A DNA stretch of 64,000 nt from Pycnococcus provasolii (GCA_049487715.1 CP150559.1:372001-436000), one strand, 5' to 3'; counted from the first letter of the stretch, positions 9,306-19,331 are shown. The notes: generated by a model not told the origin, from the letters alone. Numbers and translations are program-made.

Positions 9306-10289
9306 ATGGCGCCAGCCTCCCCGTCGTCGGCGTCGGCGTCGGCGACAGCGCCACGCGTCGCAGTCCAGCTGGAAGTGGCACGTGGTGGTGCTCAAGAGAC
9401 CCGTGGTGATGGCCATTCGTCCGTTCGAACCGTGCCCATATCCATCCTCGTGACGTCCGTCGGACTAGCCGTCACCGTGCTCGCATCCACGCACCCAGCG
9501 CAGCGCTTCCCGCTCACGCCGACGAACGCGGCGAACTTCGACTTTCCATTCAAAGGTGACCACGAGACTGTACCGTATGTCGCGGTGGTCGTGCTCGGCA
9601 TCGTCGCCGTCGTGGCGTGCGCAGTCGCAGAAGGATTGTTGCAGCGAAAAGGGTCGCGTATCAAGCAAACCAACGGACGTTGCGCTGCTGTCCTGGACGC
9701 GCTGCGCTCGCCAGCTGCTCATGTGCTCGTGTATGGCCTCGACGCCGCCATTTTAACGGGCTTAGTCACGCAAGCACTCAAGGATTACGTGGGCGAGCCA
9801 AGGCCAGACTACCTCGCAAGGTGCGCATACGTCGACAAGACGGTACCGAGCTGGAGTGCATGCGAAACGCAAGAAGCTCTCGACTCCGACATCGTCGTTC
9901 GCGACGGACGGCGGTCATTTCCCTCAGGACATGCGTCAACAGCCGCAGTGTTTGGCGTCTTCTTGGCTGGCTACTGGGCTATGCGCATCGCCACGCCTGA
10001 CGTGCGTCTTGCCGCCGTTCGCGTGCTACGCGCACCAGATTGGGTGCACGAATTCGTCGGCGTCGCCCTCGATCTTTTTCCCGCGCTGCCCCTGTTTGCC
10101 GCGTGCTACATTGCCGCGAGCCGCGTCGCCGACTTTCGACACAGTCCTGGTGACGTGGCGATGGGATTTTTGCTAGGCGCCGCATTTGCTGCGCACGGCC
10201 TCGCGCGCGTCGCGCGTCTTGCGTCGCCGCGCACTTGTTTGGAAGAGGAATCGCAACGCCTCATCAACAACGGCGTGGACGTCGTCTGA
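9306..10289 (+). CDS. PAP2-superfamily lipid phosphate phosphatase
   Basis: A 327-aa integral membrane protein of the type 2 phosphatidic acid phosphatase/LPP family, which removes the phosphate from lipid phosphates such as phosphatidate at the luminal face of membranes. All three catalytic motifs are present: C1 'KDYVGEPRP', C2 'SFPSGHAST' and C3 'SRVADFRHSPGDV', with the expected histidines in C2 and C3. About six hydrophobic segments are visible, the first at 'PISILVTSVGLAVTVLAS' after a Ser/Ala-rich leader. Length suits eukaryotic LPPs. It ends convergently with the RNase H fusion gene 118 bp away; a TGTAA motif about 30 bp after the stop may be the poly(A) signal. Confidence 0.9.
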   Translation: MAPASPSSASASATAPRVAVQLEVARGGAQETRGDGHSSVRTVPISILVTSVGLAVTVLASTHPAQRFPLTPTNAANFDFPFKGDHETVPYVAVVVLGIVAVVACAVAEGLLQRKGSRIKQTNGRCAAVLDALRSPAAHVLVYGLDAAILTGLVTQALKDYVGEPRPDYLARCAYVDKTVPSWSACETQEALDSDIVVRDGRRSFPSGHASTAAVFGVFLAGYWAMRIATPDVRLAAVRVLRAPDWVHEFVGVALDLFPALPLFAACYIAASRVADFRHSPGDVAMGFLLGAAFAAHGLARVARLASPRTCLEEESQRLINNGVDVV

Positions 10290-10407
10290 TGTGGAAGATT
10301 TGTTGTTGCCCCCGCCCTTGTAACCTTGTTGATCTATGTGACCTCACTAACTTACAAATATGGATCTCCCAACCAATCCCTCCCACGAGTCTCTATCCTC
10401 CTCATGC

Positions 10408-12660
10408 TCAATCAATCCGCCAATTTGAAACACAGAAAGCTTTTTGAGGTGGCGTATGTGGCAAGCCTTCGCGTGAATTGGAAAGACACTGACGCTTTGA
10501 CTGGCGATCGAGAGCCTCATTAGCCACTTGATCAGCATCTGCGACGCGCGAGCGGCCTACGTGCTCGATGCGAGCACCATTCGCAAGCATGGTGTTCAAA
10601 CGGGCGAGCAGGTCGCACGCATGCGAGTGGAGAGGCTTAAGGTTCTCGGCAGAGACGCGGTATGTGCCTTGAATTTGACGTGCCAAAAGCTCCGAATCCG
10701 TCTGCACAAGCAACGAAAGCACACGGTCTGCTAGAGGGCAACCGTTCACCTCCTTCAGCACAAGCTCGAGCGTCGTGATCACCGCATGATACTCAGCCTC
10801 GTTGTTTGTTCGGGTCCCGATGCACTCTTGAATCTCAAGCAAACGCATTTGTGTGAGCGAATCGTAGAAGATGACCCCGATAGCAGCATCACCTGGGTTC
10901 CCCCTCGACGCGCCGTCCGTGTGAGCCTCTAGATGACGTGCATCACCGAAACGACGCAAGGAAGGTTGGTGGCTCGAAGATGCGTGCGAACTTGGTGACT
11001 GAAGAACCGGCTGTGCCTTCTCCACTTGGCTCAAAAGCGGGATCCTTTCAATGGTATGCACAGCTGCATCGTAGCCCGCCGTCATGGAAGAGCGCTTCGC
11101 CACAAGCTCGTGATGCTCCTTGAAAAAAGTTCCGAGAGTACGCCCAACCACGTCAGGAACACCTGTGCTGCTCACGTAGCGATTCGAGTAGATGACAATC
11201 CAAGACCCATTCCGAGGCGAGATGGAGATCGACACAATATCGTGCATCTGTTTGTTGATCTGTTTCTCGAGATGCTCGTTGTTGATCTTCCAGTAAAAGC
11301 CTTTGTTCGTGTGAAGAAAGTACTGGTTGTTGTGAAAGAGCATGAGTTTGTGGATGCGCGACGCGCCACGCATGATGTCGAGCAAATCACTTTCGAGGTT
11401 GTGGGTGTTGAAGCCATTTGAACCATTGATGAAGGCCTCGGTGGTCGATTCACCGACGCAGTAAACATACTTGGAACCAAAGCTCACAATGCGTCCATCG
11501 GCATTCTTGATGTCGGAAGACGAGACTCCATTCCACCATGCGTGACCACCAGCACTTGGATTGTGCGCCGGTGCGCCAGCACTCACGTACCACGTATCTC
11601 CTTTCGGCGACACGGCGACTCCGGTAACATTTCGTCCCTTGGCTGCGCAGTTGTTCAACTGCTTTGCGACAGTGCCGATGCAGTGGAAGTGTGGCACTTG
11701 CCTACCGTCGTCATGCGTGACGAAGCAAATGTACTCAGCTTCATCATCTTCGCCATTCGCCCAACGTCCCGGATCCAGCATGACAATCACGTTCTCGCCT
11801 GGGTTGCTCGTGATGGAAACTGGTCGTGAGCTGTGGTGACGCATCGTGCGCGCTCCCTCGCGCGTGCTAAAAAGCCAACCACCATCAACACGGTACATCC
11901 AATCGCCGTGCTCGCCCTGGACACGCTCGCGAGCAGCCACGAAGCTCCCACATTTCTTTAGTTCCTCTCCCTCCAATTTGAGCGAGGCGTCGTAGTCAGG
12001 CCAACGGCGCACCGCAAGACCAGCTGAATTTGACACCTCAAAGATCCACTCACCCACCTCCACAGCGCGCTCCGTGAGAACCTGATGCCCGTCGGCGTGC
12101 TTCTCGAAGATCCAGCTTTGTATGTTTGCGGTTTTGACGGAAGTAAGACGCACAAACGCGTCACCTTTCGAGTTGCACACGCGCGCATCTGTCGTGATGA
12201 CACGACCCTTTGCGAGCAGGCCAGTGTATTTCTCAGAAATGCTGTATGCAAAGTCGTAGTCAGGTTGCGAGCGCACGCCAACGGATGTAAATGTGCCGGA
12301 TAGGTGAGAGCTCACTTGATAGCATCGTTGCTTCGTGTCGACGTGTTTGCGCATGAGCACAACCTCCCCCGCGTCGTCCAGTTCCGTCAACCACGCGTCG
12401 TTGCCATCGAACGTCACGCGCATTGCCCAGTTGTTTGGTCCGCACGGCTTGCGCTCCATCGGCGCGACGAGCTGGCCGGGAAGGAAGACGTATCGCTCGC
12501 CGCGCGAGCCGCGCGCAGGCGTCGTGTTGGCGAGCTGCGGCAAGTCGTCGAACTTTACGGCGTACACAGCGTGCGAGGCGACTACTTCGTACACCACGGG
12601 AACACCCAGCGGCGTCCATCGCCACTCGCCACCACCGCTGGTGAATGCGCCACTACTCAT
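10408..12660 (-). CDS. Multi-repeat protein with C-terminal RNase HI domain
   Basis: A 750-aa chain. Residues ~600-750 are a type 1 RNase H: 'HTDGASRGNPGDAAIG', 'TNNEAEYHAVITTLEL', 'VQTDSELLARQIQG' and 'VADADQVANEALD' supply the Asp-Glu-Asp-Asp metal-binding set, so nuclease activity on RNA-DNA hybrids is expected. The N-terminal ~280 residues hold several short beta repeats with the pattern W-[IM]-[FY]-[ER] followed by Gly-Gly-Trp-Leu-Phe, reminiscent of SH3-like repeats. Residues ~290-560 look like propeller blades ('GDTWYVSAGAPAHNP', 'NGSWIVIYSNRYVSS'). The ATG at 12660 was chosen over frame extension to 12981 because the extension translates a telomere-like repeat and low-complexity DNA. 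The combination with RNase H is unusual. Confidence 0.8.
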   Translation of the reverse strand: MSSGAFTSGGGEWRWTPLGVPVVYEVVASHAVYAVKFDDLPQLANTTPARGSRGERYVFLPGQLVAPMERKPCGPNNWAMRVTFDGNDAWLTELDDAGEVVLMRKHVDTKQRCYQVSSHLSGTFTSVGVRSQPDYDFAYSISEKYTGLLAKGRVITTDARVCNSKGDAFVRLTSVKTANIQSWIFEKHADGHQVLTERAVEVGEWIFEVSNSAGLAVRRWPDYDASLKLEGEELKKCGSFVAARERVQGEHGDWMYRVDGGWLFSTREGARTMRHHSSRPVSITSNPGENVIVMLDPGRWANGEDDEAEYICFVTHDDGRQVPHFHCIGTVAKQLNNCAAKGRNVTGVAVSPKGDTWYVSAGAPAHNPSAGGHAWWNGVSSSDIKNADGRIVSFGSKYVYCVGESTTEAFINGSNGFNTHNLESDLLDIMRGASRIHKLMLFHNNQYFLHTNKGFYWKINNEHLEKQINKQMHDIVSISISPRNGSWIVIYSNRYVSSTGVPDVVGRTLGTFFKEHHELVAKRSSMTAGYDAAVHTIERIPLLSQVEKAQPVLQSPSSHASSSHQPSLRRFGDARHLEAHTDGASRGNPGDAAIGVIFYDSLTQMRLLEIQECIGTRTNNEAEYHAVITTLELVLKEVNGCPLADRVLSLLVQTDSELLARQIQGTYRVSAENLKPLHSHACDLLARLNTMLANGARIEHVGRSRVADADQVANEALDRQSKRQCLSNSREGLPHTPPQKAFCVSNWRID

Positions 12661-12808
12661 AGTGCTGCTCAGTGCACTCACTACACACGTTGATGTGTTG
12701 ATGGCGAGGGTGGAGCGGCAGGGTGGTGTGACCGCTGTGAGCTTGCACACACACACCTCTTGCTTGCACACCGGCCGTGAGCTTGCAAGGGCTGGCCCTG
12801 GTCGGGGA

Positions 12809-12822
12809 TTAGGGTTAGGGTT
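12809..12822. repeat. Interstitial TTAGGG block upstream of the RNase H fusion gene
   Basis: Two perfect TTAGGG units plus partial flanks, about 150 bp 5' of the ATG at 12660 and 200 bp 5' of the divergent + strand gene. Confidence 0.8.
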
Positions 12823-13022
12823 ACGGTTCGGAAAAAACCGTTCCCGTAATTTTAGTCGTTCCATTTCCCATTTCCCATTCCTCTCTCCCCCAAGAAAAAA
12901 AAAACCATTGGTGAAAGTTCTCTCCCCTCCCTTGGACCTGGTGTGACACCTTTCTTCACGTCCCGTCACCTTCCCTTTCACGTCCCGTCACTGTACGTGC
13001 TTTTAACTTGTTGAAGTTGACG

Positions 13023-13883
13023 ATGATGACGAGGAGGAGCAGCACTGCGCCGTCGGCTATATCATTCCCTCTTCTTCTTCTCCTCCTGATGCTTGCATGC
13101 GCCGCTCGTACATCCACCACTGAGCCGTTGGGGGTGAGTGGTCAACTTCAGATCATGCAGTACCGTTACGTCGCGTGCGTGAATATATCAGATGTGCTCG
13201 ATGATAACGTCATTGCAAACAACGAGTTCGTCATTGACAAACGTGACGACGTGCCGCCACCATCTACCACCACCGGTGCCATCCCAGCGGCGTGCGCTCA
13301 GGTGTGCATCGCAGCAAGCGCGACAGTGTCGTCATCATCGTCATCGAACGGAAAAGAACCAACATCAAAGGTGCTGTACTTCTCGTCGACTCCATCGTAT
13401 CCATGCATATGCCTCTCGGAATTGTACGGTCAGATGGTAAATGGTCATGTGACGCGTGGGAAAAGCCTGAATGTGGATGAGCAGACGTGCCAAGAAAAAA
13501 ATCCAAATGATGCCGTCGCGCTTTACACTGCGTGGATGGAAACTCCTCCGCCGCCGCCGCCGGAGCTATTCTCGATCGAGGAAATTATCATTGCCGCTGA
13601 CTCAGGACAACGCTACATCTCAGACCTGATCAATTCCTTCATCTCTGATGGAGGTGCGACAAACCTACCGGAACTGCTCAGCACGTGGATTTATGCGCCA
13701 CCTGACACAAGTGTGGCACCCTGGTGGGAGCGATTTGGCATCACTTTGAACTCGCCTTCGCCTTCGCCTCCGCCACCTTCGCCTCCGCCACCTTCGCCGC
13801 CGCCTCCGCCGCTGCCGTCCTACTCTCGGAGCCGGAGCTTTCCTCCACGTCTTCCCATGCCACCCTTCCCCCCCGCTTTCTAA
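13023..13883 (+). CDS. Secreted WSC-like, proline-rich wall-type protein
   Basis: A 286-aa protein starting 'MMTRRSS' with a clear signal peptide ('ISFPLLLLLLMLACAAR'). Residues ~40-165 contain a Cys pattern resembling a WSC/carbohydrate-binding module: 'YVACVNISDVLDD', 'AACAQVCIAAS', 'YPCICLSELYGQM' and 'QTCQEKNP'. A (Ser-Pro)n/Pro4 stretch near residues 242-262 is typical of hydroxyproline-rich glycoproteins of green-algal walls and pherophorins. The chain ends in an Arg/Ser/Pro tail. The frame extends upstream but only by non-ATG codons. Extracellular matrix or surface location is inferred; the WSC call is tentative. Confidence 0.65.
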   Translation: MMTRRSSTAPSAISFPLLLLLLMLACAARTSTTEPLGVSGQLQIMQYRYVACVNISDVLDDNVIANNEFVIDKRDDVPPPSTTTGAIPAACAQVCIAASATVSSSSSSNGKEPTSKVLYFSSTPSYPCICLSELYGQMVNGHVTRGKSLNVDEQTCQEKNPNDAVALYTAWMETPPPPPPELFSIEEIIIAADSGQRYISDLINSFISDGGATNLPELLSTWIYAPPDTSVAPWWERFGITLNSPSPSPPPPSPPPPSPPPPPLPSYSRSRSFPPRLPMPPFPPAF

Positions 13884-14052
13884 AGCATAAGAATGATGTT
13901 GTTGTTGTAATGAAGAACCAGGAAAGAAAGAAAGAGTTGCTAATAAAATCCCACGCAACGCACGCATACACACGCAAAGTCAGTCACAATCACAATTTTC
14001 ACACCACACATTCAAACACAACTCACCAAAGACCAATCAAATGAATGGCGTC

Positions 14053-15090
14053 TCAGATTGCCGTCGTGGTTGTCGCGGTGGGGGTTGGAATCTCGCCCTT
14101 GAGGAGCTTGATGAACTCGTTCTTGGAGATGACGTCAATGCGAGGGTGTCGCTTTGCCACCTCCACGTCGCGTTTTGTGACGTAGCCGTGCTCGACGAGG
14201 TACAGCTGCCAGTCGTCGAGCTCTTCGCCGACATCAGCCACCTTGAGCAGCGTGCTCAGCTTATCCTCGACGAACACCTTCGTGCGCCCAGCCGCCTCGG
14301 GGAGCTGCTGCAGCTCGCGGAGGATGTCGGACTTCGGAATACCAGAGACGGTGGTCGATATGACGCGATCGTCGGGAAAGCTGCACATCGCCTTGTGTTT
14401 CAGCAGCTTGATGGTGAGGTTCTGCGGCTTTGTCGTCACGACGTAGCAGTGCGGGAGTCCCGAGACTGGCGCGAGCGCCTTGTCAACATCCTCGTAGACG
14501 CGGTTGACATCCAACCACTGGTCAGGCTGACCCTCCATCCACGCGGTGCGCTCGGCGCCGAAGAAGTCCACCATGTCGCCACGTTCGAGCCCCCAGCTCT
14601 TCATCGTCTCGGGTAGGAGAACACTCCAGTAGTCGAGGATGTCCTCGACGGGCGTTCCCTCGAGAAGCAAGCGCAGCAGGAGCATGTTCTCGTACCCCGT
14701 CTCGACGACAGGCCTCACTCGTGCCATTTTGATCATGAGTTCCTCCTTTCGTTCTCTTGCGGCATCGTTGTCGAAAACGTCCGGCCAGAACTTGGCACAC
14801 GCCATCCAGGCGCTCGCGCTCGTTTCCGGCTCGCTGTCGCAGATGACGCCGTCAAAGTCGAGCGCGTAGAAGAAACCACCTCCAGGTGCCGTGGGTCCTT
14901 TCGGAGTGGCCCCGGCAGGCTGTCGTATTGTGGGTGAGGAAGATTCCTGTGTTTTGGATGGCGGGTTGGCGGTGGAAGCCGCCAAAGCGCGCCATCCTTG
15001 CGTGGACCGATTCCTCCTGGGTATTCTCGCCACCACGTGCGATGATCCGACGAGCTCGTTGGGATCGTAGAGGTTGCTGCTGCCTGACAT
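14053..15090 (-). CDS. HAD-superfamily hydrolase, probably plastid-targeted
   Basis: A 345-aa protein whose catalytic motif I is 'ALDFDGVICDSEPE' (nucleophile and acid/base Asp of 'DFDGV'), motif II Thr in 'YVVTTKPQNL', motif III Lys near 'GIPKSDIL' and motif IV in 'VFVEDKLSTL'. This is the phosphoglycolate-phosphatase-like layout with an alpha-helical cap between motifs I and II; plants and algae have plastid members. The ATG at 15090 gives a Ser/Arg/Ala-rich leader of about 80 residues, compatible with a transit peptide. The frame remains open to 15420, but that extension translates Gly/Val simple-repeat DNA, so I reject it. Substrate unknown. Confidence 0.75.
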   Translation of the reverse strand: MSGSSNLYDPNELVGSSHVVARIPRRNRSTQGWRALAASTANPPSKTQESSSPTIRQPAGATPKGPTAPGGGFFYALDFDGVICDSEPETSASAWMACAKFWPDVFDNDAARERKEELMIKMARVRPVVETGYENMLLLRLLLEGTPVEDILDYWSVLLPETMKSWGLERGDMVDFFGAERTAWMEGQPDQWLDVNRVYEDVDKALAPVSGLPHCYVVTTKPQNLTIKLLKHKAMCSFPDDRVISTTVSGIPKSDILRELQQLPEAAGRTKVFVEDKLSTLLKVADVGEELDDWQLYLVEHGYVTKRDVEVAKRHPRIDVISKNEFIKLLKGEIPTPTATTTTAI

Positions 15091-15420
15091 GAGAAGGTTG
15101 TTGTCGTCACGCTTCAAGCACCTCCATTGCGCCTGTACCTGTAAAGGTGCAGTGGGTGCAGGTGCCGTGCCAATAACGCCGTGTGCCGCTGACGCCAACT
15201 GGGACGCAGGGTTCCAGCGCCCTGATGCCCCAAACGCCCTAGGGGGGACCACGTGATGACAGTGAGTGCGACCACCTGTGAATTTAGATGGGAACACATG
15301 CCTACCAGACCCCCCAGACCCCCCAAAGCCAACAGGGTTCCCAAAGCCACCAGACACACCACCAGAACCAGACACACCACCACGCGAAATCACCACCACG
15401 GGCAACGGCATCCCCACCAC

Positions 15421-15787
15421 AAAGGCAACAACGGTGCGATGGCGCAGAGCGATGCGCTGATGTGATGGGACCCGGGAGCTTTGAGTCTCTCTGGTGCAGG
15501 GGAGGGCCTCCAGGGGAAGGGGAAGAGCTCAGGGAGACCAATCACATTCCGCAATCCCATTTTCAGCCTACGCCTGAATAATAATTGGTGGTGAGAACAG
15601 GTCTCCTTTAAAATAAACTCCTTTAGGTTTTCCCTCTCTGTGTTGTTTCTTTTTTCCCTCGGGCCTCGGGCGACTAAACAGGCGGGACCCCCCGGGCAGC
15701 CCGGGGGAGTTGGCGGGAGCGGGTTTTTAGGGAAGCCTTCTGGAAGCCTTCCTCCCACCTCTTCCTCCCTGGGTTCCGTGGGTTGGG
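15421..15787. other. Intergenic DNA without a recognisable gene
   Basis: Between the divergent HAD and Prx-fibrillin genes; contains GC-rich runs (15680-15720) and Pro/Gly-coding simple sequence but no supported ORF. Confidence 0.5.
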
Positions 15788-15833
15788 TATTAGGGTTGGG
15801 CTCTGGTTGGATATTAGGGTTTTATTAGGGTTA
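15788..15833. repeat. Dispersed TTAGGG units in a divergent promoter region
   Basis: Three separate TTAGGG units (near 15790, 15813 and 15826) within 46 bp, about 90 bp 5' of the + strand ATG at 15920. Confidence 0.7.
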
Positions 15834-15919
15834 CGAAAATGTCCGGTTCAGATCGCGTGTGGTGGGGGGAGGGCCACACACACGAGATATTCGACGTTTG
15901 TTAATTCTGCACCTCATTC

Positions 15920-17620
15920 ATGTCCGCTCTTCGTGTTCGTGCTCGTGCTCCTCTTAGTAGGGGGGCACACCGTCGTGCGGGCATACACCGTGCTGCTGGT
16001 GGTGGTGCTGGTGGCGCTTGTAGCACTTCACTTTCTACTCCACGGTTTTCTAGGTCACGTGTTTCGGCGGCGTCATCATCCCCTTCGTCGTCGTCACAAG
16101 CACAAGCATCGACGTCCGCGACGACATCCTCGACATCCTCGTCGTCGTCATCATCAAAACTTCTTGCACCAACGCTCGATGACATCAAAATCACGCGTGT
16201 CGATGCCAACGAAGATGTCGACGCTTCAAGCGTCATACCAACGTCAGGACGCGCAATCGTCGTATTCCTCACGCAGTTTGGTGACTTTGACTCTTGGGAG
16301 CTCGCGCAGAGGCTCGTCGACGAAATTCCTGCGCTCGACCAGGCGAACATACCAGTCGTCGCAGTAGGCATCGGAACGCAAAAGGCGGCGGCGGACTTTG
16401 CCAGGAGAACGAACTTTCCTGCCGATCGCCTGTACGCCGATGAGACGGGTGCGTGCTACAGCAAACTGGGATTCAGGCCCGGACTCGCACGTGGCCCGAA
16501 GAGCTTCGTGCTCGGTCCTATCTCGATCGACGACATGCCAAATGTAAGCGGCATGACAAAACTGCTCGTCATGTGCGCGGGTATCGGTTCACCGTACACC
16601 CTGCGCGAAGTTTTCAGAGGCTACCTTGGAGACAAAACAGCCGCGCAGACGTTCAACGACAACTCGAATGTCGACCTGAGCTGGAAGGCGCTCTTCAACC
16701 TCGTGGGTAAGGACTACCAGCGTCCGTTCGAGCTCGCAACGCTCCGACTCAACAACATGACGGAAATTTTGCAGAACTGGGAGGCTCTGGCACCGGCAGA
16801 CGACCAGCTTTTGGTGCAGCGCGGTGGATCGCTGGTGATTGACGATGGTGAGGTGATCTACCGGCACGACGACCCAGGCATTCTCGGGTACGCAGATGCC
16901 TCGCGCCTCGCGCGCATCGCTAAGGCGCCGCGTGCATCTGACGGCAAGTTTGATCCACTCCCGTCGGCGGAGGACGCACTCAAGGTGGTCCACGATACTG
17001 CACAGTCGCGTGCGCCGCCGAAGCTTGCCTTCGAGTCTCTCGTCGCGCTGGAGAAGCAGCGCCGCCTGAATGCCGTGCCACGACCGACGAAGGATGACGT
17101 CAAGGGTCTGTACCGCCTTACTTACACGAGCGGGAACGGCAAGCTGAAAGATGCACTGTCTCTCAGCAGAACGGGAGGGGGTGGATACTTCCCAATTCCT
17201 GCCGTGCAGAGCTTTGATCCCGCGAATGAGCGCATTCGCAACGGCGTTTACCTTGGCCCGCTCGCGCTCTTCTTCGACGGACCGTACGTGTGGAGGGAGA
17301 AGAAAGCGATGCTCGAGTTTACGTTCGATCGCGTCAGCATCGCGTTCAACGGCAGCACCGTGTACACGAAGGAGATTGACGGCGGCGATTGGGACGCGGT
17401 GAAAAGTGCCGAGGAGTCGGTTTCCTCCGGCGAGGGTGCGATTGCGAAGGGCAAGAAGGCGAAGGTGGGAAGCCAGCCGTTCTTCACGTTTTTCCTCGCG
17501 GACGACAAGTGCGTCGCCGCTCGCGGTCGCGGCGGTGGTTTGGCGGTTTGGCGTCGCATTTCTGATGAGCCAGTGAGCGCGTCGAGTGGTGAATACGAAA
17601 GCGTTCCACTGGACAAGTAA
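15920..17620 (+). CDS. Plastid peroxiredoxin-like (AhpC/TSA type) domain fused to PAP/fibrillin domain
   Basis: A 566-aa protein. Residues 1-80 are Arg/Ser/Ala-rich with no acidic residues, a typical plastid transit peptide. Residues ~85-280 form a thioredoxin-fold AhpC/TSA-like domain of the plant chloroplast type: 'VVFLTQFGDFDSWELAQRLV', 'VAVGIGTQKAAADFARRTNF', 'LYADETGACYSKLGF'. The peroxidatic cysteine position of true peroxiredoxins is occupied by Asp/Phe ('FGDFDSW'), so thiol peroxidase activity is not expected from this motif. Residues ~345-555 are a PAP/fibrillin (plastid-lipid-associated) domain: 'KGLYRLTYTSG', 'VYLGPLALFFDGPYVW' and C-terminal 'AARGRGGGLAVWRR'. Fibrillins sit on plastoglobules and thylakoids. 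A plastoglobule-linked role is inferred. Confidence 0.82.
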   Translation: MSALRVRARAPLSRGAHRRAGIHRAAGGGAGGACSTSLSTPRFSRSRVSAASSSPSSSSQAQASTSATTSSTSSSSSSSKLLAPTLDDIKITRVDANEDVDASSVIPTSGRAIVVFLTQFGDFDSWELAQRLVDEIPALDQANIPVVAVGIGTQKAAADFARRTNFPADRLYADETGACYSKLGFRPGLARGPKSFVLGPISIDDMPNVSGMTKLLVMCAGIGSPYTLREVFRGYLGDKTAAQTFNDNSNVDLSWKALFNLVGKDYQRPFELATLRLNNMTEILQNWEALAPADDQLLVQRGGSLVIDDGEVIYRHDDPGILGYADASRLARIAKAPRASDGKFDPLPSAEDALKVVHDTAQSRAPPKLAFESLVALEKQRRLNAVPRPTKDDVKGLYRLTYTSGNGKLKDALSLSRTGGGGYFPIPAVQSFDPANERIRNGVYLGPLALFFDGPYVWREKKAMLEFTFDRVSIAFNGSTVYTKEIDGGDWDAVKSAEESVSSGEGAIAKGKKAKVGSQPFFTFFLADDKCVAARGRGGGLAVWRRISDEPVSASSGEYESVPLDK

Positions 17621-17790
17621 AAGTCTTTTAAAAACATCCCTTCCCTTCACAAAGATACAGGTTTTCCCAAGGAAACCTTAAGTACCCTTACACATACATA
17701 TGCACAGTAAGAACTACGTGTGACAAGACAAGGGAAGAGAAAAACAAAGGTCGGTAAGTTTACCACAAGTGACAGACGGAACCAACCTTA
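17621..17790. other. 3' flank between the Prx-fibrillin gene and the transposon
   Basis: AT-richer non-coding DNA with no supported ORF, ending in TTA at 17788-17790, which matches the TTA directly after the element's other end. Confidence 0.6.
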
Positions 17791-17791
17791 T

Positions 17792-17813
17792 GGTCCAAAA
17801 CCTTATTCGGGAC
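17792..17813 (+). repeat. Left terminal inverted repeat of the small transposon
   Basis: 22 bp, perfect inverted match to 19332-19353. Confidence 0.9.
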
Positions 17814-18155
17814 GGTTTTGTCAACTCCCCTTTGCTGAGATGCTATGTTCTGGTTAGTTTGCCTGGTTTAGTGGCTCGTTGGCTTCCTTGGGAGTTGGGC
17901 CAAGACGCTACAACGCACAAACGCCACCAATAACCTTGCTCACTGTTAGCTATGGGGTTGAACATGAGGGGCATTTTGTCAACCTAAGACCTTATTCGGG
18001 ACGCTTGGGGAAAAATTTCCCCGACAGATTTTCCACCTAGATTGACCACCTTCTAAGGTTGTCAAAAAGACCCATGCCCTTGTAGTTATTTTGTCAAGGT
18101 GAATAATAGACTAATAATTCCTTTTTTTTCCCCTTTCCCTCCCTTCCTCCATCAA

Positions 18156-19107
18156 TCATTCATCTTCATCAACTTCTTCATCAGAATCATCGTCTTCTTC
18201 GCTGCTCCCATCGTCTTGAGAGTCTTCAGTTGCTTCATCGCCTAGTTCGTCGCCTGAATCGCTCGCGAGCGCGCCCAAGTACCCTTCGTTCGCTTCAAGC
18301 ATCTCGCGCAGACTCTCGCGCGGTTCGGTGCTTTTAAACTTTACCCCGAAGAAGCGAAGCATCGCCTTACGGCCTTAATGTCATCTGCCTTCACGTACTT
18401 CGATGACTTGCGGCTCAACTCATTCATGTCACGCTCACCACTCTTCAGTTTGGGCACGAGGTCATCCACAATCGCTTTGGCTAGTGCGGCACGTTCGTAA
18501 GATACTTTCTGTCGCTTCTCAAGGTTAGATGCCTTGCAAACTGCGGTAGCGCTTGCGTCGCCCTGGCGATGAGTCGGAAGCCCTTGCCGGAAGACCTTTT
18601 CTGTGCGTAGGTCTTGATGGCAAAGTCATAAGCATCCATCACCAGCTTGTCATGCGTTTCTTGCGCAAGCTGTCTCGCCACGATCTCGTCGTTCGTCGGC
18701 CGACCAGGACGTGGCTTTCCAGTGAGAGGATTGATAGGATTCGTCGCTTGCGTCTTTGAGGGTTGTGGGTGCGAGCTCCCTGACGGTGTTAAGGTAATGT
18801 GGTTGTGTGCTACTTGATTTGTGATGTCTCCAAGGGCTGCACGCACTAACACTCGCTTGTTGGACTCGGGCACCTTACCTAATGCCTTGCCCACAGCTTG
18901 CCTTGTAGGACGAGGCAGGTGCTTCCACTCCGGGTTGTCGGTAAACCACTTGGTGATCGCGTCTTCGTACGTGAGATTTGTGTCAACCATGCACAGTCGC
19001 GCGGCTTGCATTGCTATGCTCGGTTTGTTGTGTGTGCTGCCGCGTTGTGGTTGCAAGGCCCTGTGCACGTCTTGTGCACGCGCACGCGCGCCTCGTGTTG
19101 TCGGCAT
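18156..19107 (-). pseudogene. Frameshifted transposon-borne ORF of unknown function
   Basis: An intact N-terminal frame (19107-18481, 208 aa) begins 'MPTTRGARARAQDVHR' and contains a predicted helical region ('NPEWKHLPRPTRQAVGKALG') and 'GKPRPGRPTNDEIVARQL'. Coding continues in a second frame after its stop ('AKAIVDDLVPKLKSGERD'), then in a third frame (18362-18156) ending in a strongly acidic tail of Asp/Glu/Ser. Two frame changes in about 130 bp imply indels, not splicing, as I see no suitable intron ends. No DDE catalytic motif is visible; the basic N-terminus and acidic tail could suit an accessory DNA-binding protein, which is inference. Lies wholly inside the TIR element. Confidence 0.6.
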
Positions 19108-19331
19108 GGTGTTTTAAGCACCTTGGTTGACAACGACAGCCACTGATGATGCTCGGGGCGGAAATGTCGAAATGTGAAATGTCGAGTTTCTGGCCGATTT
19201 GAATTTCGATTGAGCAGTCGCGAGACGTGCCTGATACACCTCCTAACTTAACCTGTGAATATCAAGGGGTTTCGGCGCACCGTCGTTGAACGGCGCTACG
19301 TGGTTGACAAGGTGTCCCGAATAAGGTTGGT

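Noticed and set aside
12661-12981. N-terminal extension of the RNase H fusion to 12981
   Set aside because: It would translate the TTAGGG block as Asn-Pro repeats and low-complexity DNA; an ATG with a sensible start exists at 12660.
16589-17650. 353-codon minus-strand frame opposite the Prx-fibrillin gene
   Set aside because: Antisense shadow with Arg/Val-rich composition; the sense frame carries the domains.
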